Part shown: positions 52,820-60,291 of the stretch, piece by piece | How the letters are laid out: every line of letters begins with the position of its first letter | How positions within the stretch are numbered: position 1 is the stretch's first letter | Origin: Pseudomonas lopnurensis | GTDB lineage: Bacteria > Pseudomonadota > Gammaproteobacteria > Pseudomonadales > Pseudomonadaceae | DNA length: 60,327 bases | Direction: 5' to 3' | NCBI RefSeq assembly: GCF_015070855.1 | Contig: NZ_JADDIX010000070.1 | Span: forward strand, 1 to 60,327 | Position numbers and translations under genes: made by a program | The notes under the pieces: generated by a model | Told to the model about the DNA's origin: nothing | Database searches by the model: none | The model's input: only the letters and a program-made list of their open reading frames with translations

Positions 52820-52833
52820 TTGATTACTGTCAA
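52820..52833 (+). promoter_or_regulatory. FNR/ANR/DNR box for the DGC-domain gene
   Basis: TTGAT-TACT-GTCAA differs from the consensus by one base. Its centre is about 67 bp before the ATG at 52894, leaving room for a start site about 41 bp downstream. Confidence 0.75.
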
Positions 52834-52893
52834 AGCCGGTCAGCGCCGTGCTTTGGACAATGGCCCGCGTCACGAGCCCGCCTGGAACCTGCA

Positions 52894-53280
52894 ATGACCG
52901 CCACCACACGCCTGCCCTTGGTCTATTCCTGCTCCGGTTGTTCGAACGTCGCCCAGTTGGCCAACACCCTGGCGGTGCGCCTCGACCGCGCCGGATTCGC
53001 GGAAATGTCCTGCATCGCCGGCGTCGGCGGCCGGGTCGCCGCGCTGGTAAGAAAGGCCAATTCCAGGCGCCCGATTCTCGCCATCGACGGCTGCCCGATG
53101 CACTGCGCGCGCGCCTGCCTGGCGCAGCACGGCGTCAGCCCGGACGTACATATCACCCTCAGCAGCTACGGCCTGCGCAAACGCTACCGGGAAGACTGCA
53201 GCGAGGAAGAGATCAGCGCGCTGTTCGAGGACATGAAGGACATCATCGCCAGCGACCGGATGCAGCTGCGTGTGGGGTGA
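52894..53280 (+). CDS. Putative zinc-binding protein with DGC domain
   Basis: A 128-aa DGC family protein: LVYSCSGCSNVAQLANTLAVRLDR (about 9-32) with two N-terminal cysteines, AEMSCIAGVGG (about 38), and the name-giving IDGCPMHCARACL (about 66-78). Six or more cysteines could bind zinc or another metal. Members cluster with denitrification and other anaerobic redox genes, but no activity is established. The FNR box upstream fits anaerobic expression. Its downstream flank is a REP island. Confidence 0.8.
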   Translation: MTATTRLPLVYSCSGCSNVAQLANTLAVRLDRAGFAEMSCIAGVGGRVAALVRKANSRRPILAIDGCPMHCARACLAQHGVSPDVHITLSSYGLRKRYREDCSEEEISALFEDMKDIIASDRMQLRVG

Positions 53281-53334
53281 CATCCATCGAAGTTGACGGC
53301 GGTCCGATGCACTCAGAGAAGTGCGAATCTTCCT

Positions 53335-53407
53335 GGTGGGCTTCAGCCCACCGGGCGAACCAAAGGAAAAGAAGCGCCGATGGTTCCCACGCTCCCGCGT
53401 GGGAACC
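53335..53407. repeat. Two different REP palindromes
   Basis: GGTGGGCTTCAGCCCACC at 53335-53352 repeats the palindrome of the 48862-48926 doublet. GGTTCCCACGCTCCCGCGTGGGAACC at 53382-53407 is a second type, with ten-base arms GGTTCCCACG/CGTGGGAACC. They occupy the converging gap between the DGC gene and ubiT. Confidence 0.85.
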
Positions 53408-53474
53408 TAGACCGAGGTGATGCGCCCTGCGACACAGAGCTTCACCAGTAGCGCGCGCTCGGCATTTCCCTCGA

Positions 53475-53969
53475 TCAGGCCCTGGCCGCCTGCGCCCGAC
53501 TGGCCGCGGCCACTTCTTCCCCCGCTCCCTGCAGCAGCTTCCACAGCCAGCTCGGCAGGGTGTCGGGGTCGAGGCTGTCGATCAGGTTCTTGATCGCCAG
53601 GCCCAGTTCGGTGTCGCCCTCGATGACCAAGCGGCGGCGGAAGAACAGCGTGTCCGGGTCTTCCTGACGGCTGGCCAGCAACAGGAACTCGCGCCAGTTG
53701 CCGCGGATGGTCACCTCGACCGGCGCCTGCGCCGCGATGCGCAGCCTCTCGCGCTCGCAGGTCAGGCACCAGGCCAGGCCGAGGTCGGCGACTTCGAGCT
53801 TCATCCAGTGGCCGTCAAGCACGTCGAAGGCACCGTCGCTCAGTGCTTCGGCGAATACCTGGTTGAGGCTGCGCTCCAGCGTCAGGCGCTGGAGCAGGAA
53901 TGGCGTCTTGGCCGCAAGTGGCAGCAGCCGCCCGCCGAGGCTCACCAGATGGGCGCGCGGGTTCAGCAT
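53475..53969 (-). CDS. ubiT: Anaerobic ubiquinone biosynthesis SCP2-domain protein
   Basis: A 164-aa SCP2-like lipid-carrier protein: DGHWMKLEVADLGLAWCL and VEVTIRGNWREFLLLASRQEDPDTLFFRRRLVIEGDTELGL are the SCP2 core, followed by LSWLWKLL-like tail. UbiT binds ubiquinone precursors in the O2-independent pathway. The start at 53969 (MLNPRAHLV) overlaps the ubiV stop by seven bases; the longer frame to 54014 is not supported. It is the last gene of ubiU-ubiV-ubiT. Confidence 0.9.
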   Translation of the reverse strand: MLNPRAHLVSLGGRLLPLAAKTPFLLQRLTLERSLNQVFAEALSDGAFDVLDGHWMKLEVADLGLAWCLTCERERLRIAAQAPVEVTIRGNWREFLLLASRQEDPDTLFFRRRLVIEGDTELGLAIKNLIDSLDPDTLPSWLWKLLQGAGEEVAAASRAQAARA

Positions 53970-54853
53970 AATCCGGCCTCCTCGGCACGCAGCATGCCCG
54001 GCCGACCATGCCAATACCCATTGCAGCCGTCCACCGCCAGCGGCGGCAGCGCGCCCTTGCGCACCGCATCGAAGGCGCCGATCACCTCTTCCATGCCGGC
54101 CGCACGCGGGCTCAGGCGCAGCAGGTCGGCGCCGCTATCGACCAGGCCCGGGTAGTCGGACAGCAGGTTGCTGACCGTGGCGGACATGGTCTGGATACCG
54201 TTGATGGTGAACAGCGCCTCGCCCTCCTGGCTGAGTAGCGGGATGCCCTCGGGATAGTTCTGGCAGCAGAACTGGCAGTCGTCCTTCGGCCGGTTCTCGG
54301 CGCGGGCGGTGAAGCAGCGCGCCGAATAGGCCAGCGGCAGGTGGCCGTAGGCGAAGACCTCGATTTCCGGCAGCGTGACGTCCAGTTCCTGCAGCTGCGC
54401 GCGGGCACTCCTGATCAGCGCACCGGAAGCCTCCACCGGCGGCACCCAGCGGGTCATGCCGCTGGCCACCAGTTCGGCCAGCGCGTGGCCGTTGTAGAGG
54501 TTCAACGCCGGCCCGCCGACGAAGGGCAACTTGCGCTCGGACATCAGTTGCACCGCACCCATGTCGTTGGCTTCCACCAGCAGCTCGCCGTTGTCGCACA
54601 GGCGACGCAGGCTGGACAGCTCGGAAGCGGCCTCGACCAGGGTCAGGCCGGACAGCACCAGTTGCGCCGACGAGGCTTCGGCCAGGTCGCGGGCCAGCCC
54701 CAGCCAGTCGTCGAGCATCATGGCGCGGCGCTTGGAACAGACGGTCTCACCGAGGTAGATCACATCCAGCGGCTGGCTGGCCATGTTGGCGTAGAAGTCC
54801 AGCGTCTGCTGGCGATCCCAGTAGAACAGCACCGGGCCCAGAGAAAGTTTCAT
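53963..54853 (-). CDS. ubiV: O2-independent ubiquinone hydroxylase subunit UbiV (U32 family)
   Basis: A 296-aa U32 protein. The four [4Fe-4S] cysteines sit at 39, 180, 193 and 197, exactly the E. coli UbiV positions. GYGHLPLAYSARC-like sequence and CQFCC frame the cluster. With UbiU it carries out hydroxylations of the ubiquinone ring without O2. The start at 54853 (MKLSLGPVLFY) follows GAGGAG; an alternative ATG at 54871 lies only 18 bp upstream. It starts 14 bp after ubiU. Confidence 0.95.
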   Translation of the reverse strand: MKLSLGPVLFYWDRQQTLDFYANMASQPLDVIYLGETVCSKRRAMMLDDWLGLARDLAEASSAQLVLSGLTLVEAASELSSLRRLCDNGELLVEANDMGAVQLMSERKLPFVGGPALNLYNGHALAELVASGMTRWVPPVEASGALIRSARAQLQELDVTLPEIEVFAYGHLPLAYSARCFTARAENRPKDDCQFCCQNYPEGIPLLSQEGEALFTINGIQTMSATVSNLLSDYPGLVDSGADLLRLSPRAAGMEEVIGAFDAVRKGALPPLAVDGCNGYWHGRPGMLRAEEAGLC

Positions 54854-54867
54854 GGGTGACTCCTCGT

Positions 54868-55863
54868 TCATTGCCAGGCCCGGTGATAGGCACCCAGGGT
54901 GGTTTGCGAGCCTTCGGAAAGGCCGTCCAGCACCTGCCGCCAGCCGGGTTCGACCGCATAGCGCTGCGGCGCCTTCAGGTAGCTGTCCAGCGCGGCGCGC
55001 CAGACGCGGGTGACCTGTTCGACGTAAGCCGGGCTGCGCTGGCGGCCCTCGATCTTCATCGCGGTGACGCCGATGGCGGCGAGTTCGGGAATCAGATCCA
55101 AGGTGTTCAGGCTGGTCGGCTCTTCCAGCGCGTGAAAACGCTGGCCGTTGACCATGAAGCGACCCTTGCACAGCGTCGGGTAGCCGGCCGACTCGCCCTC
55201 GGCGTAGCGGTCGATCAGCACGTCGTTCAGCCGCGAGGTCAGCCCCTCGGGTTCCTCGCTCCAGCGCACCGCCTTGGCCGGCGAGCAGACGCCGCAGAGG
55301 TTCGGCGACTCACCGGTGAGATAGGAAGACAGGTGGCAACGGCCCTCGGCCATGATGCACAGGCTGCCGAAGGCGAATACTTCGATCGGCACCGGGCTGC
55401 TCGCCGCGACCTGCTTGACCTGCTTGAGCGAGAGTACCCGCGGCAGCACGGCACGGTTGATGCCGTAGCGCTCCTGATAGAACGCCAGCGCCGCGGCGTT
55501 GGTCGCCGAGCCCTGTACCGAAAGGTGCAGATTGAGCCTGGGATGGCGCTTGCTGGCGTAGCCGAGCACACCGGGGTCGGCGGCGATCAGCGCATCGACG
55601 CCGAGGTCGGCGGCCTGGTCCACGGCACGCTGCCAGCGACTCCAGCCTTCGGGCTGGGCATAGGTATTGACGGCGATATACAGCTGCCGGCCCCTCTCGC
55701 GGATCAGCTGCAGGCCCTTGTCGAGCTGCTTCTCATCGAGATTGAGACCGGCGAAATGGCGGGCGTTGGTGTCGTCGCGAAATCCGACGTAGATGGCATC
55801 GGCGCCCTGCTGGACGGCGGCCTTGAGCGCGGGCAGGCTTCCTGCCGGGCAGACCAGGTGCAT
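54868..55863 (-). CDS. ubiU: O2-independent ubiquinone hydroxylase subunit UbiU (U32 family)
   Basis: A 331-aa U32 protein, the same length as E. coli UbiU. Cluster cysteines occupy 169, 176, 193 and 232, identical to E. coli numbering (SLCIMAEGRC, CGVC, TLCKGRF). The N-terminus MHLVCPAGSLPALKAAVQQGAD sets the start at 55863. With UbiV it supplies ubiquinone under anoxia, when denitrification needs it. An FNR-type box at 55973 fits anaerobic induction. Confidence 0.95.
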   Translation of the reverse strand: MHLVCPAGSLPALKAAVQQGADAIYVGFRDDTNARHFAGLNLDEKQLDKGLQLIRERGRQLYIAVNTYAQPEGWSRWQRAVDQAADLGVDALIAADPGVLGYASKRHPRLNLHLSVQGSATNAAALAFYQERYGINRAVLPRVLSLKQVKQVAASSPVPIEVFAFGSLCIMAEGRCHLSSYLTGESPNLCGVCSPAKAVRWSEEPEGLTSRLNDVLIDRYAEGESAGYPTLCKGRFMVNGQRFHALEEPTSLNTLDLIPELAAIGVTAMKIEGRQRSPAYVEQVTRVWRAALDSYLKAPQRYAVEPGWRQVLDGLSEGSQTTLGAYHRAWQ

Positions 55864-55972
55864 GACAACTCCTAGACATTCGGGTACATGCGCGCCACGC
55901 ACGGACGGCGCGGCGGTCGTTCGGCTGAACGGAAAACAGCCGGCAGTCTAGGCAGCTGACCAGTGGCCAGCA

Positions 55973-55986
55973 TTGATAGGGGTCAA
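55973..55986 (-). promoter_or_regulatory. FNR/ANR/DNR box for ubiUVT
   Basis: TTGAT-AGGG-GTCAA, nine of ten consensus positions. Its centre is about 116 bp upstream of the ubiU start, which leaves a leader of about 75 bases for a class II promoter. Confidence 0.75.
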
Positions 55987-56067
55987 GATTGCCCGGACGT
56001 CGCGACTGCGACGAAAGGCAGCACGAATGATTCCGCCAGTAGCCACGGGGCTGGCGGAAAGAATGCC

Positions 56068-56277
56068 TCAGATGCCCTCGTCGCCCTCGAACTCCTCGGT
56101 GGCGCGGGCCACCATCTGCCGCCACGCGCCCGACTCCTCGCCGAGCAGGCGGATGGCCTTGAGGCTGGCGGCGAAGGCGTCACGGTAGTGCAACGGATTG
56201 TTTTCGCTGGCGGCGCGTTCGGCGAAGGCCTGCGCCTCGCTCAGCAACGCTTCGAATTCGTTCTGGTTCAGGGCCAT
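56068..56277 (-). CDS. Small hypothetical protein between norR and ubiU
   Basis: A 69-aa acidic, helical protein (MALNQNEFEALLSEAQAF at the start, then ASLKAIRLLGEE and GAWRQMVARA). GGAGAGCCC precedes the start, so it looks real. No cysteine cluster, membrane segment or known motif is visible. It starts 73 bp downstream of the norR stop, on the same strand, and may be read through from it. I do not recognise a family. Confidence 0.7.
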   Translation of the reverse strand: MALNQNEFEALLSEAQAFAERAASENNPLHYRDAFAASLKAIRLLGEESGAWRQMVARATEEFEGDEGI

Positions 56278-56350
56278 TGGGCTCTCCTCGACGGGTGATG
56301 TGAGGTTAGACCATGGCTGGTCGTCTGCGACTCTCGTCGGCCGACGGGCG

Positions 56351-57877
56351 CTACTTGAGCTTCAGCCGCCGTGCCAGCTTGTGCAGGTTGCTCGGATCGA
56401 CCTCCAGCAGGCGCGCGGCCTGCGCCCAGTTCTCGCCACTGGCCTCCAGCGCCCGGACGATGGCCTGGCGCTGGGCGGCATCGACGGTGTGGCGCAGCGG
56501 AAGCACCTCGTCGGCGATTACCGGTTCGTCGGCCACCTGCGGCACTGCCACGCCGATGGCATGGCTGTCCAGGTCCAGCAGATCGGGCTCCAGGGTGAGG
56601 ATCTCGCTGCGCGACGCGCCGCGGCTGAGCAGGCGCAGCGCCGCGCGACTGACCACGTGCTCCAGCTCGCGCACGTTGCCCGGCCAGGAGTAGCCCAGCA
56701 GCGCACGCTCGGCGGCCGGCGACAGGCGCATGCTGCGCAGCCCCAGGCGGGCGCGATTGAGCTCGAGGAAGTGTCCGGCGAGGATCAGCACGTCGTTGCC
56801 GCGCTCGCGCAAGGGCGGAATCGGCGCCGGGTAGACCGACAGACGATGATAGAGATCGGCGCGGAAGTGCCCGTCGCGCACGCTGTCGCGCAGATTGCGG
56901 TTGGTCGCGGCGATGATCCGCACGTCCACCTGCCGCGGCTTGTCCGCACCGAGCCGCTGGATCTCGCCGTTCTGCAGGGTGCGCAGCAGCTTGGCCTGCA
57001 CCGTCAGTGGCAGTTCGCCGACCTCGTCGAGCAGCAGCGTGCCGCCGTTGGCAGCGTCGAAACGGCCGGGGCGATCGGTGGTGGCGCCGGAGAAGGCGCC
57101 CTTGACGTGCCCGAACAGCTCGCTTTCGGCCAGCGATTCGGGCAGCGCCGCGCAATTGACATGCACCAGCGGTTTGTTGCGCCGCCGCGAATGACGGTGC
57201 AGCCAGCGGGCGAACAGCTCCTTGCCGACGCCGGTTTCACCCAGCAGCAGCACCGGCAGTTCGGAATCGGCCACCACCTGCAGTTCGCGTAACAGCTCGC
57301 GGATCACGCCGCTCTGGCCGAGAATCTCACCGTCGCCATGATCCAGCGTGGTTTCCATCACATCGCTGCGCGCCAGGCGCAGGCCGCGATTCTCATGTTC
57401 CAGGCGGGTCACCCGTACGGCGGCCTCGATCACCAGCGTGAAGCGCTGCAGGTCGCAGCGGGCGTCGTCGTCGAAGGTGCCGGCATGCAATGCATCGAGG
57501 GTCAGCGCGCCCCACAGCTTGCCCTCGACGTACAGGCTGACGCCCATGCAGTCGTGCACCGGCAACGGCTCGCCGACATGTTCGTCGAGCAGACCGTCGT
57601 AGGGGTCGGGCAAGCGGCTGTCCGGCTCGAACCAGGTCGGCTCGCGCTGCGAGAGGATCGCCGCCAGACGCGGGTGCTGGGCGACGACGAAGCGCCGGCC
57701 GAGCGCCTCCTGCACCAGCCCGACCGCTGCCAGTGGACGCAGGCTGTCTTCGTCCAGGCGCAGCAGCACCACCGCACCGCAGTGGAAATGTCGATGCAGC
57801 GTCTGCACCAGGCGCTGCAGGCGCACGGCGTTGGGCAGTTCGGTGGTCAGATCGGCAAGCAGTGCGTCGGCCATCAT
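56351..57877 (-). CDS. norR: Nitric oxide-responsive sigma-54 activator NorR
   Basis: A 508-aa three-domain activator. The N-terminal GAF domain (about 10-170) contains candidate iron ligands Asp94 (DPYDGL), Cys110 (VHDCMG) and Asp128 (TLDA), matching NorR's mononuclear iron site. The AAA+ domain has Walker A GETGVGKE, the sigma-54 contact loop as GAFSGA instead of GAFTGA, and Walker B TLLLDEVGEL. The C-terminal Fis-type HTH is at about 460-505. Starts at 57910, 57877 and 57874 are all possible; 57877 is chosen from protein layout. It is divergent from ytfE/dnrN, its target. Confidence 0.93.
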   Translation of the reverse strand: MMADALLADLTTELPNAVRLQRLVQTLHRHFHCGAVVLLRLDEDSLRPLAAVGLVQEALGRRFVVAQHPRLAAILSQREPTWFEPDSRLPDPYDGLLDEHVGEPLPVHDCMGVSLYVEGKLWGALTLDALHAGTFDDDARCDLQRFTLVIEAAVRVTRLEHENRGLRLARSDVMETTLDHGDGEILGQSGVIRELLRELQVVADSELPVLLLGETGVGKELFARWLHRHSRRRNKPLVHVNCAALPESLAESELFGHVKGAFSGATTDRPGRFDAANGGTLLLDEVGELPLTVQAKLLRTLQNGEIQRLGADKPRQVDVRIIAATNRNLRDSVRDGHFRADLYHRLSVYPAPIPPLRERGNDVLILAGHFLELNRARLGLRSMRLSPAAERALLGYSWPGNVRELEHVVSRAALRLLSRGASRSEILTLEPDLLDLDSHAIGVAVPQVADEPVIADEVLPLRHTVDAAQRQAIVRALEASGENWAQAARLLEVDPSNLHKLARRLKLK

Positions 57878-57896
57878 GGTGCTGGATACCCTCAGG

Positions 57897-57932
57897 GTTT
57901 TTAAAACCATAAACGCTTCGGGTCATTTCCAC
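57897..57932. promoter_or_regulatory. Two NorR-type GT-N7-AC sites
   Basis: GT-TTTTAAA-AC at 57897-57907 and GT-CATTTCC-AC at 57922-57932 match the NorR enhancer half-site pattern. They lie 43-78 bp upstream of the -24 element of the ytfE promoter, a suitable enhancer position. NorR normally needs three sites; a third is not obvious. Confidence 0.6.
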
Positions 57933-57974
57933 CAGCCACACCCCGCAATCGCCCGTTTCCGGCGGCCCGGTGCC

Positions 57975-57989
57975 TGGCATGGCTGTTGC
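57975..57989 (+). promoter_or_regulatory. Sigma-54 (-24/-12) promoter of ytfE/dnrN
   Basis: TGGCATGGCTGTTGC has GG and GC ten bases apart and matches the TGGCACG-N4-TTGC consensus at all but one position. Transcription should begin near 58001, about 22 bases before the ATG at 58023. Confidence 0.85.
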
Positions 57990-58022
57990 GATGGTCGAGT
58001 CATGTTCCTCAGGACCGCTGCC

Positions 58023-58739
58023 ATGACCACCGACCTTATCGACCAGACACTCGGCAATCTTGCCTGTTCGGTGCCGGGTGCCACCCGTGTATTCCGTCAG
58101 TTTCGCCTGGACTTCTGCTGCGCCGGCGACGTTTCGCTGCGCGAGGCCGCCGCGCGAATCGATATCGATCCGCAGATGATCGCCGGTGCATTGCTGGCAC
58201 TGGAACCTGATACCACCGAGCAGGACTGGCGCAGCGTGCCAGCCGGAAAGCTGATCGAGTACATCCTGGCGCGCTTTCACGAGCGCCATCGCGACCAGTT
58301 CCCGGAGCTGATCCGTCTCGCCAGCCGTGTCGAGCAGGTGCACGGCAACCGCCCGGAATGCCCCAACGGGCTCGCCGAACACCTCTGGCACATGCAACAG
58401 GCGCTGGAGAGCCACATGCTCAAGGAAGAGCAGGTCCTCTTCCCGATGCTGCAGCGCGGCATGCGCTTGCCGCAGGCACAGGGGCCGATCTCGGTGATGC
58501 GCTACGAGCACGAGGAACACGGCAACTCGCTGGTGCAACTGGCGCTGCTGACCAACGACATCACCCCGCCGGCCAATGCCTGCAACACCTGGCGCGCGCT
58601 GTACCGCGGGCTGGAGGAGCTGCGGGACGACCTGATGCTGCATATCCATCTGGAGAACAACGTGCTGTTCCGTAACGCCGAGGGCTCCGGCCCGGGCGAC
58701 CAGACGACCGATCAAGGCAGCGAGGCGGCCCGCTCATGA
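58023..58739 (+). CDS. ytfE: Iron-sulfur cluster repair di-iron protein (RIC; YtfE/DnrN)
   Basis: A 238-aa YtfE/ScdA/DnrN protein. The short N-terminal domain carries the conserved DFCCAGD (Cys32-Cys33). The C-terminal hemerythrin-like four-helix bundle provides His and Glu ligands (FHERHRDQFPEL, LWHMQQALESHMLKEEQVLFPML, MRYEHEEHG, LMLHIHLEN). It repairs clusters damaged by NO. The start at 58023 matches the family, and the NorR-controlled sigma-54 promoter is directly upstream. It overlaps the next gene by four bases. In P. stutzeri this gene is called dnrN. Confidence 0.93.
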   Translation: MTTDLIDQTLGNLACSVPGATRVFRQFRLDFCCAGDVSLREAAARIDIDPQMIAGALLALEPDTTEQDWRSVPAGKLIEYILARFHERHRDQFPELIRLASRVEQVHGNRPECPNGLAEHLWHMQQALESHMLKEEQVLFPMLQRGMRLPQAQGPISVMRYEHEEHGNSLVQLALLTNDITPPANACNTWRALYRGLEELRDDLMLHIHLENNVLFRNAEGSGPGDQTTDQGSEAARS

Positions 58740-59257
58740 AGCAGTACCTGCAACCGCTCGGCTGGGGCCTGGCGATGGCCTCGGTCGTCGCCCTGGCCAG
58801 CAACTTCGCCCTCGCTGTGGTCGTCGCTACCGCGCAGGCCGCCACGGTCCACCAGCACCGCCAGCACGCCCAGCCGACAGTGGCCAGTGATGCGCTACCC
58901 GGCGAGCGCTGGGCTACCGATGAGGCCTTGCGCGAAGGCATGACCCGCGTCCACGAGGCGGTACAACGCAGCCTGCCGAGCGATCCGGGTCAGCCGTTCG
59001 ATGAGCAATCGGCAGCCGCGCTGCAACGCGAGATCGAAGCCGCGACCGCTTACCTGATCGCCAACTGTCGGCTGCCGGAAGCCGCCGACGCCAGCCTGCA
59101 CGGTCTGCTGAGCGATCTGCTCGAGGGCGCCGAGGCACTATCCGATGCCGAGCAGCGTGAAGCGGGCCTGCAACGCATCTTCGCTGCACTGGAACGCTAT
59201 ACACAGCTGTTCGCCGAACCGGTCTGGCGTGACGGCTTCCTCGCCCACCCGCATTGA
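58736..59257 (+). CDS. Hypothetical exported protein downstream of ytfE/dnrN
   Basis: A 173-aa protein with an N-terminal hydrophobic segment (about 7-36) that could be a signal peptide or anchor, followed by a His-rich VHQHRQHAQ stretch and an otherwise helical acidic domain. It overlaps ytfE by four bases (ATGA), so the two are translated together under NorR. It may be the gene called dnrO in P. stutzeri, which I could not check. No motif reveals a function; the histidines could bind a metal. Confidence 0.75.
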   Translation: MKQYLQPLGWGLAMASVVALASNFALAVVVATAQAATVHQHRQHAQPTVASDALPGERWATDEALREGMTRVHEAVQRSLPSDPGQPFDEQSAAALQREIEAATAYLIANCRLPEAADASLHGLLSDLLEGAEALSDAEQREAGLQRIFAALERYTQLFAEPVWRDGFLAHPH

Positions 59258-59338
59258 GCATGCAGGCAGCGAATGGCTCTTCGCATGCGTTAGGCTGGGC
59301 CGACATTCATTGTTGTTAATCGAGACAGGACGCCTTGC

Positions 59339-60022
59339 ATGGTGCTTCACCGCGTACACCACCAGATCCTTCGCAGCCACCACCTGTTCGAGCCGCTGGA
59401 GGAAGAGCAGATGGAAGAGCTGCTCAACACCAGCCAGTTGCTCAACCTGGACAAGGGCGACAACCTGTTCCACCAGGGCGAGCCGGCGCACCACTTCTAC
59501 TTCGTCATCTCCGGCGCGGTTAAGGTCTATCGCCTGACGCCGGACGGCCAGGAAAAGGTCTTCGAGGTGATCGGCAATCGCCAGACCTTCGCCGAAGCCA
59601 TGATGCTGATGGACACGCCCAACTATGTGGCCTCGGCCCAGGCGGTCTGCCCGTCGCAGGTCTACCGCTTCTCCAATGCCGCCTACATGCGCCTGCTGGA
59701 AGCCAATCAGCGGCTCACCTTCGCCCTGCTCGGCAAGCTCTGCGTGCGTCTGCACCAGCGCATCAACGAGATCGAGACGCTGTCGCTGAAGAACGCCACG
59801 CACCGTGTGGTTCGTTACCTGCTGACGCAACTGGCGCGGACGAAGGACGACAGCAACAGTTTCGAACTGCCGATGGCAAAGCAACTGGTCGCCGGGCACC
59901 TGTCGATCCAGCCGGAAACCTTTTCGCGGATCATCCGGCGCCTGATCGACGAGGGCATCATCACCCAGGAAGGCCGCCAGATCGCCATTCTCGACCGCCA
60001 GCGGCTCGAGCAGTTCGAGTAA
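59339..60022 (+). CDS. dnr: Dissimilatory nitrate respiration regulator (DNR)
   Basis: A 227-aa CRP/FNR regulator lacking the FNR cysteine cluster and extremely similar to P. aeruginosa DNR: HHLFEPL, NLDKGDNLFHQGEPAHHFYFVISG, DTPNYVA, EIETLSLKNATHRVVRYLL, KQLVAGHLSIQPETFSRI. DNR senses NO through haem and activates nitrite, NO and N2O reductase genes. ACAGGA precedes the start. It shares the recognition helix with the regulator at 52117, so both probably bind the same boxes. Confidence 0.93.
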   Translation: MVLHRVHHQILRSHHLFEPLEEEQMEELLNTSQLLNLDKGDNLFHQGEPAHHFYFVISGAVKVYRLTPDGQEKVFEVIGNRQTFAEAMMLMDTPNYVASAQAVCPSQVYRFSNAAYMRLLEANQRLTFALLGKLCVRLHQRINEIETLSLKNATHRVVRYLLTQLARTKDDSNSFELPMAKQLVAGHLSIQPETFSRIIRRLIDEGIITQEGRQIAILDRQRLEQFE

Positions 60023-60067
60023 GTACGGGCAAGGCCCACGGCTTTGCCGGACCAGAGGAACGCCACC

Positions 60068-60259
60068 ATGCCCCAGTGCCTGTACTGCCAACAGGACCAT
60101 CCGCCACAGGAAACCGAATGCGGCAACTGCGGCATGCCCCTGCCGGCACGCGCCGACAGCGCCCCGCAACGCCGCCAGCGGCGCTTCCTCTGGTTCTGCA
60201 TCGCCCTCAGCATCTTCTGCGCAGTGATGATCGTCTGGCTGCCGCGCTACCTGTTCTGA
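60068..60259 (+). CDS. dnrP: DnrP-like small zinc-ribbon membrane protein
   Basis: A 63-aa protein: a CxxC zinc ribbon (CLYC about 4-7, CGNC about 18-21), a basic linker and one membrane helix (about 41-61). Small genes of this layout follow dnr in pseudomonads and are annotated dnrP. It lies 45 bp after dnr. No function is established. The start at 60068 is preferred over the frame to 60044 because of the ribbon at the N-terminus. Confidence 0.7.
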   Translation: MPQCLYCQQDHPPQETECGNCGMPLPARADSAPQRRQRRFLWFCIALSIFCAVMIVWLPRYLF

Positions 60260-60261
60260 CC

Positions 60262-60291
60262 GTAGGGTGGATCACGCTTCACCGATCCACC
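60262..60291. repeat. REP-like palindrome after dnrP
   Basis: GTAGGGTGGATCACGCTTCACCGATCCACC: GTGGATC and GATCCAC-type arms around a short loop, of the GTAGGGTGG family of intergenic palindromes. It lies just after the dnrP stop and may act as a terminator. Confidence 0.65.

Noticed and set aside
59310-59323. TTGTT-GTTA-ATCGA, a weak FNR-like dyad before dnr
   Set aside because: It ends only 15 bp before the dnr start codon, too close for an activator site, and two of ten positions deviate.
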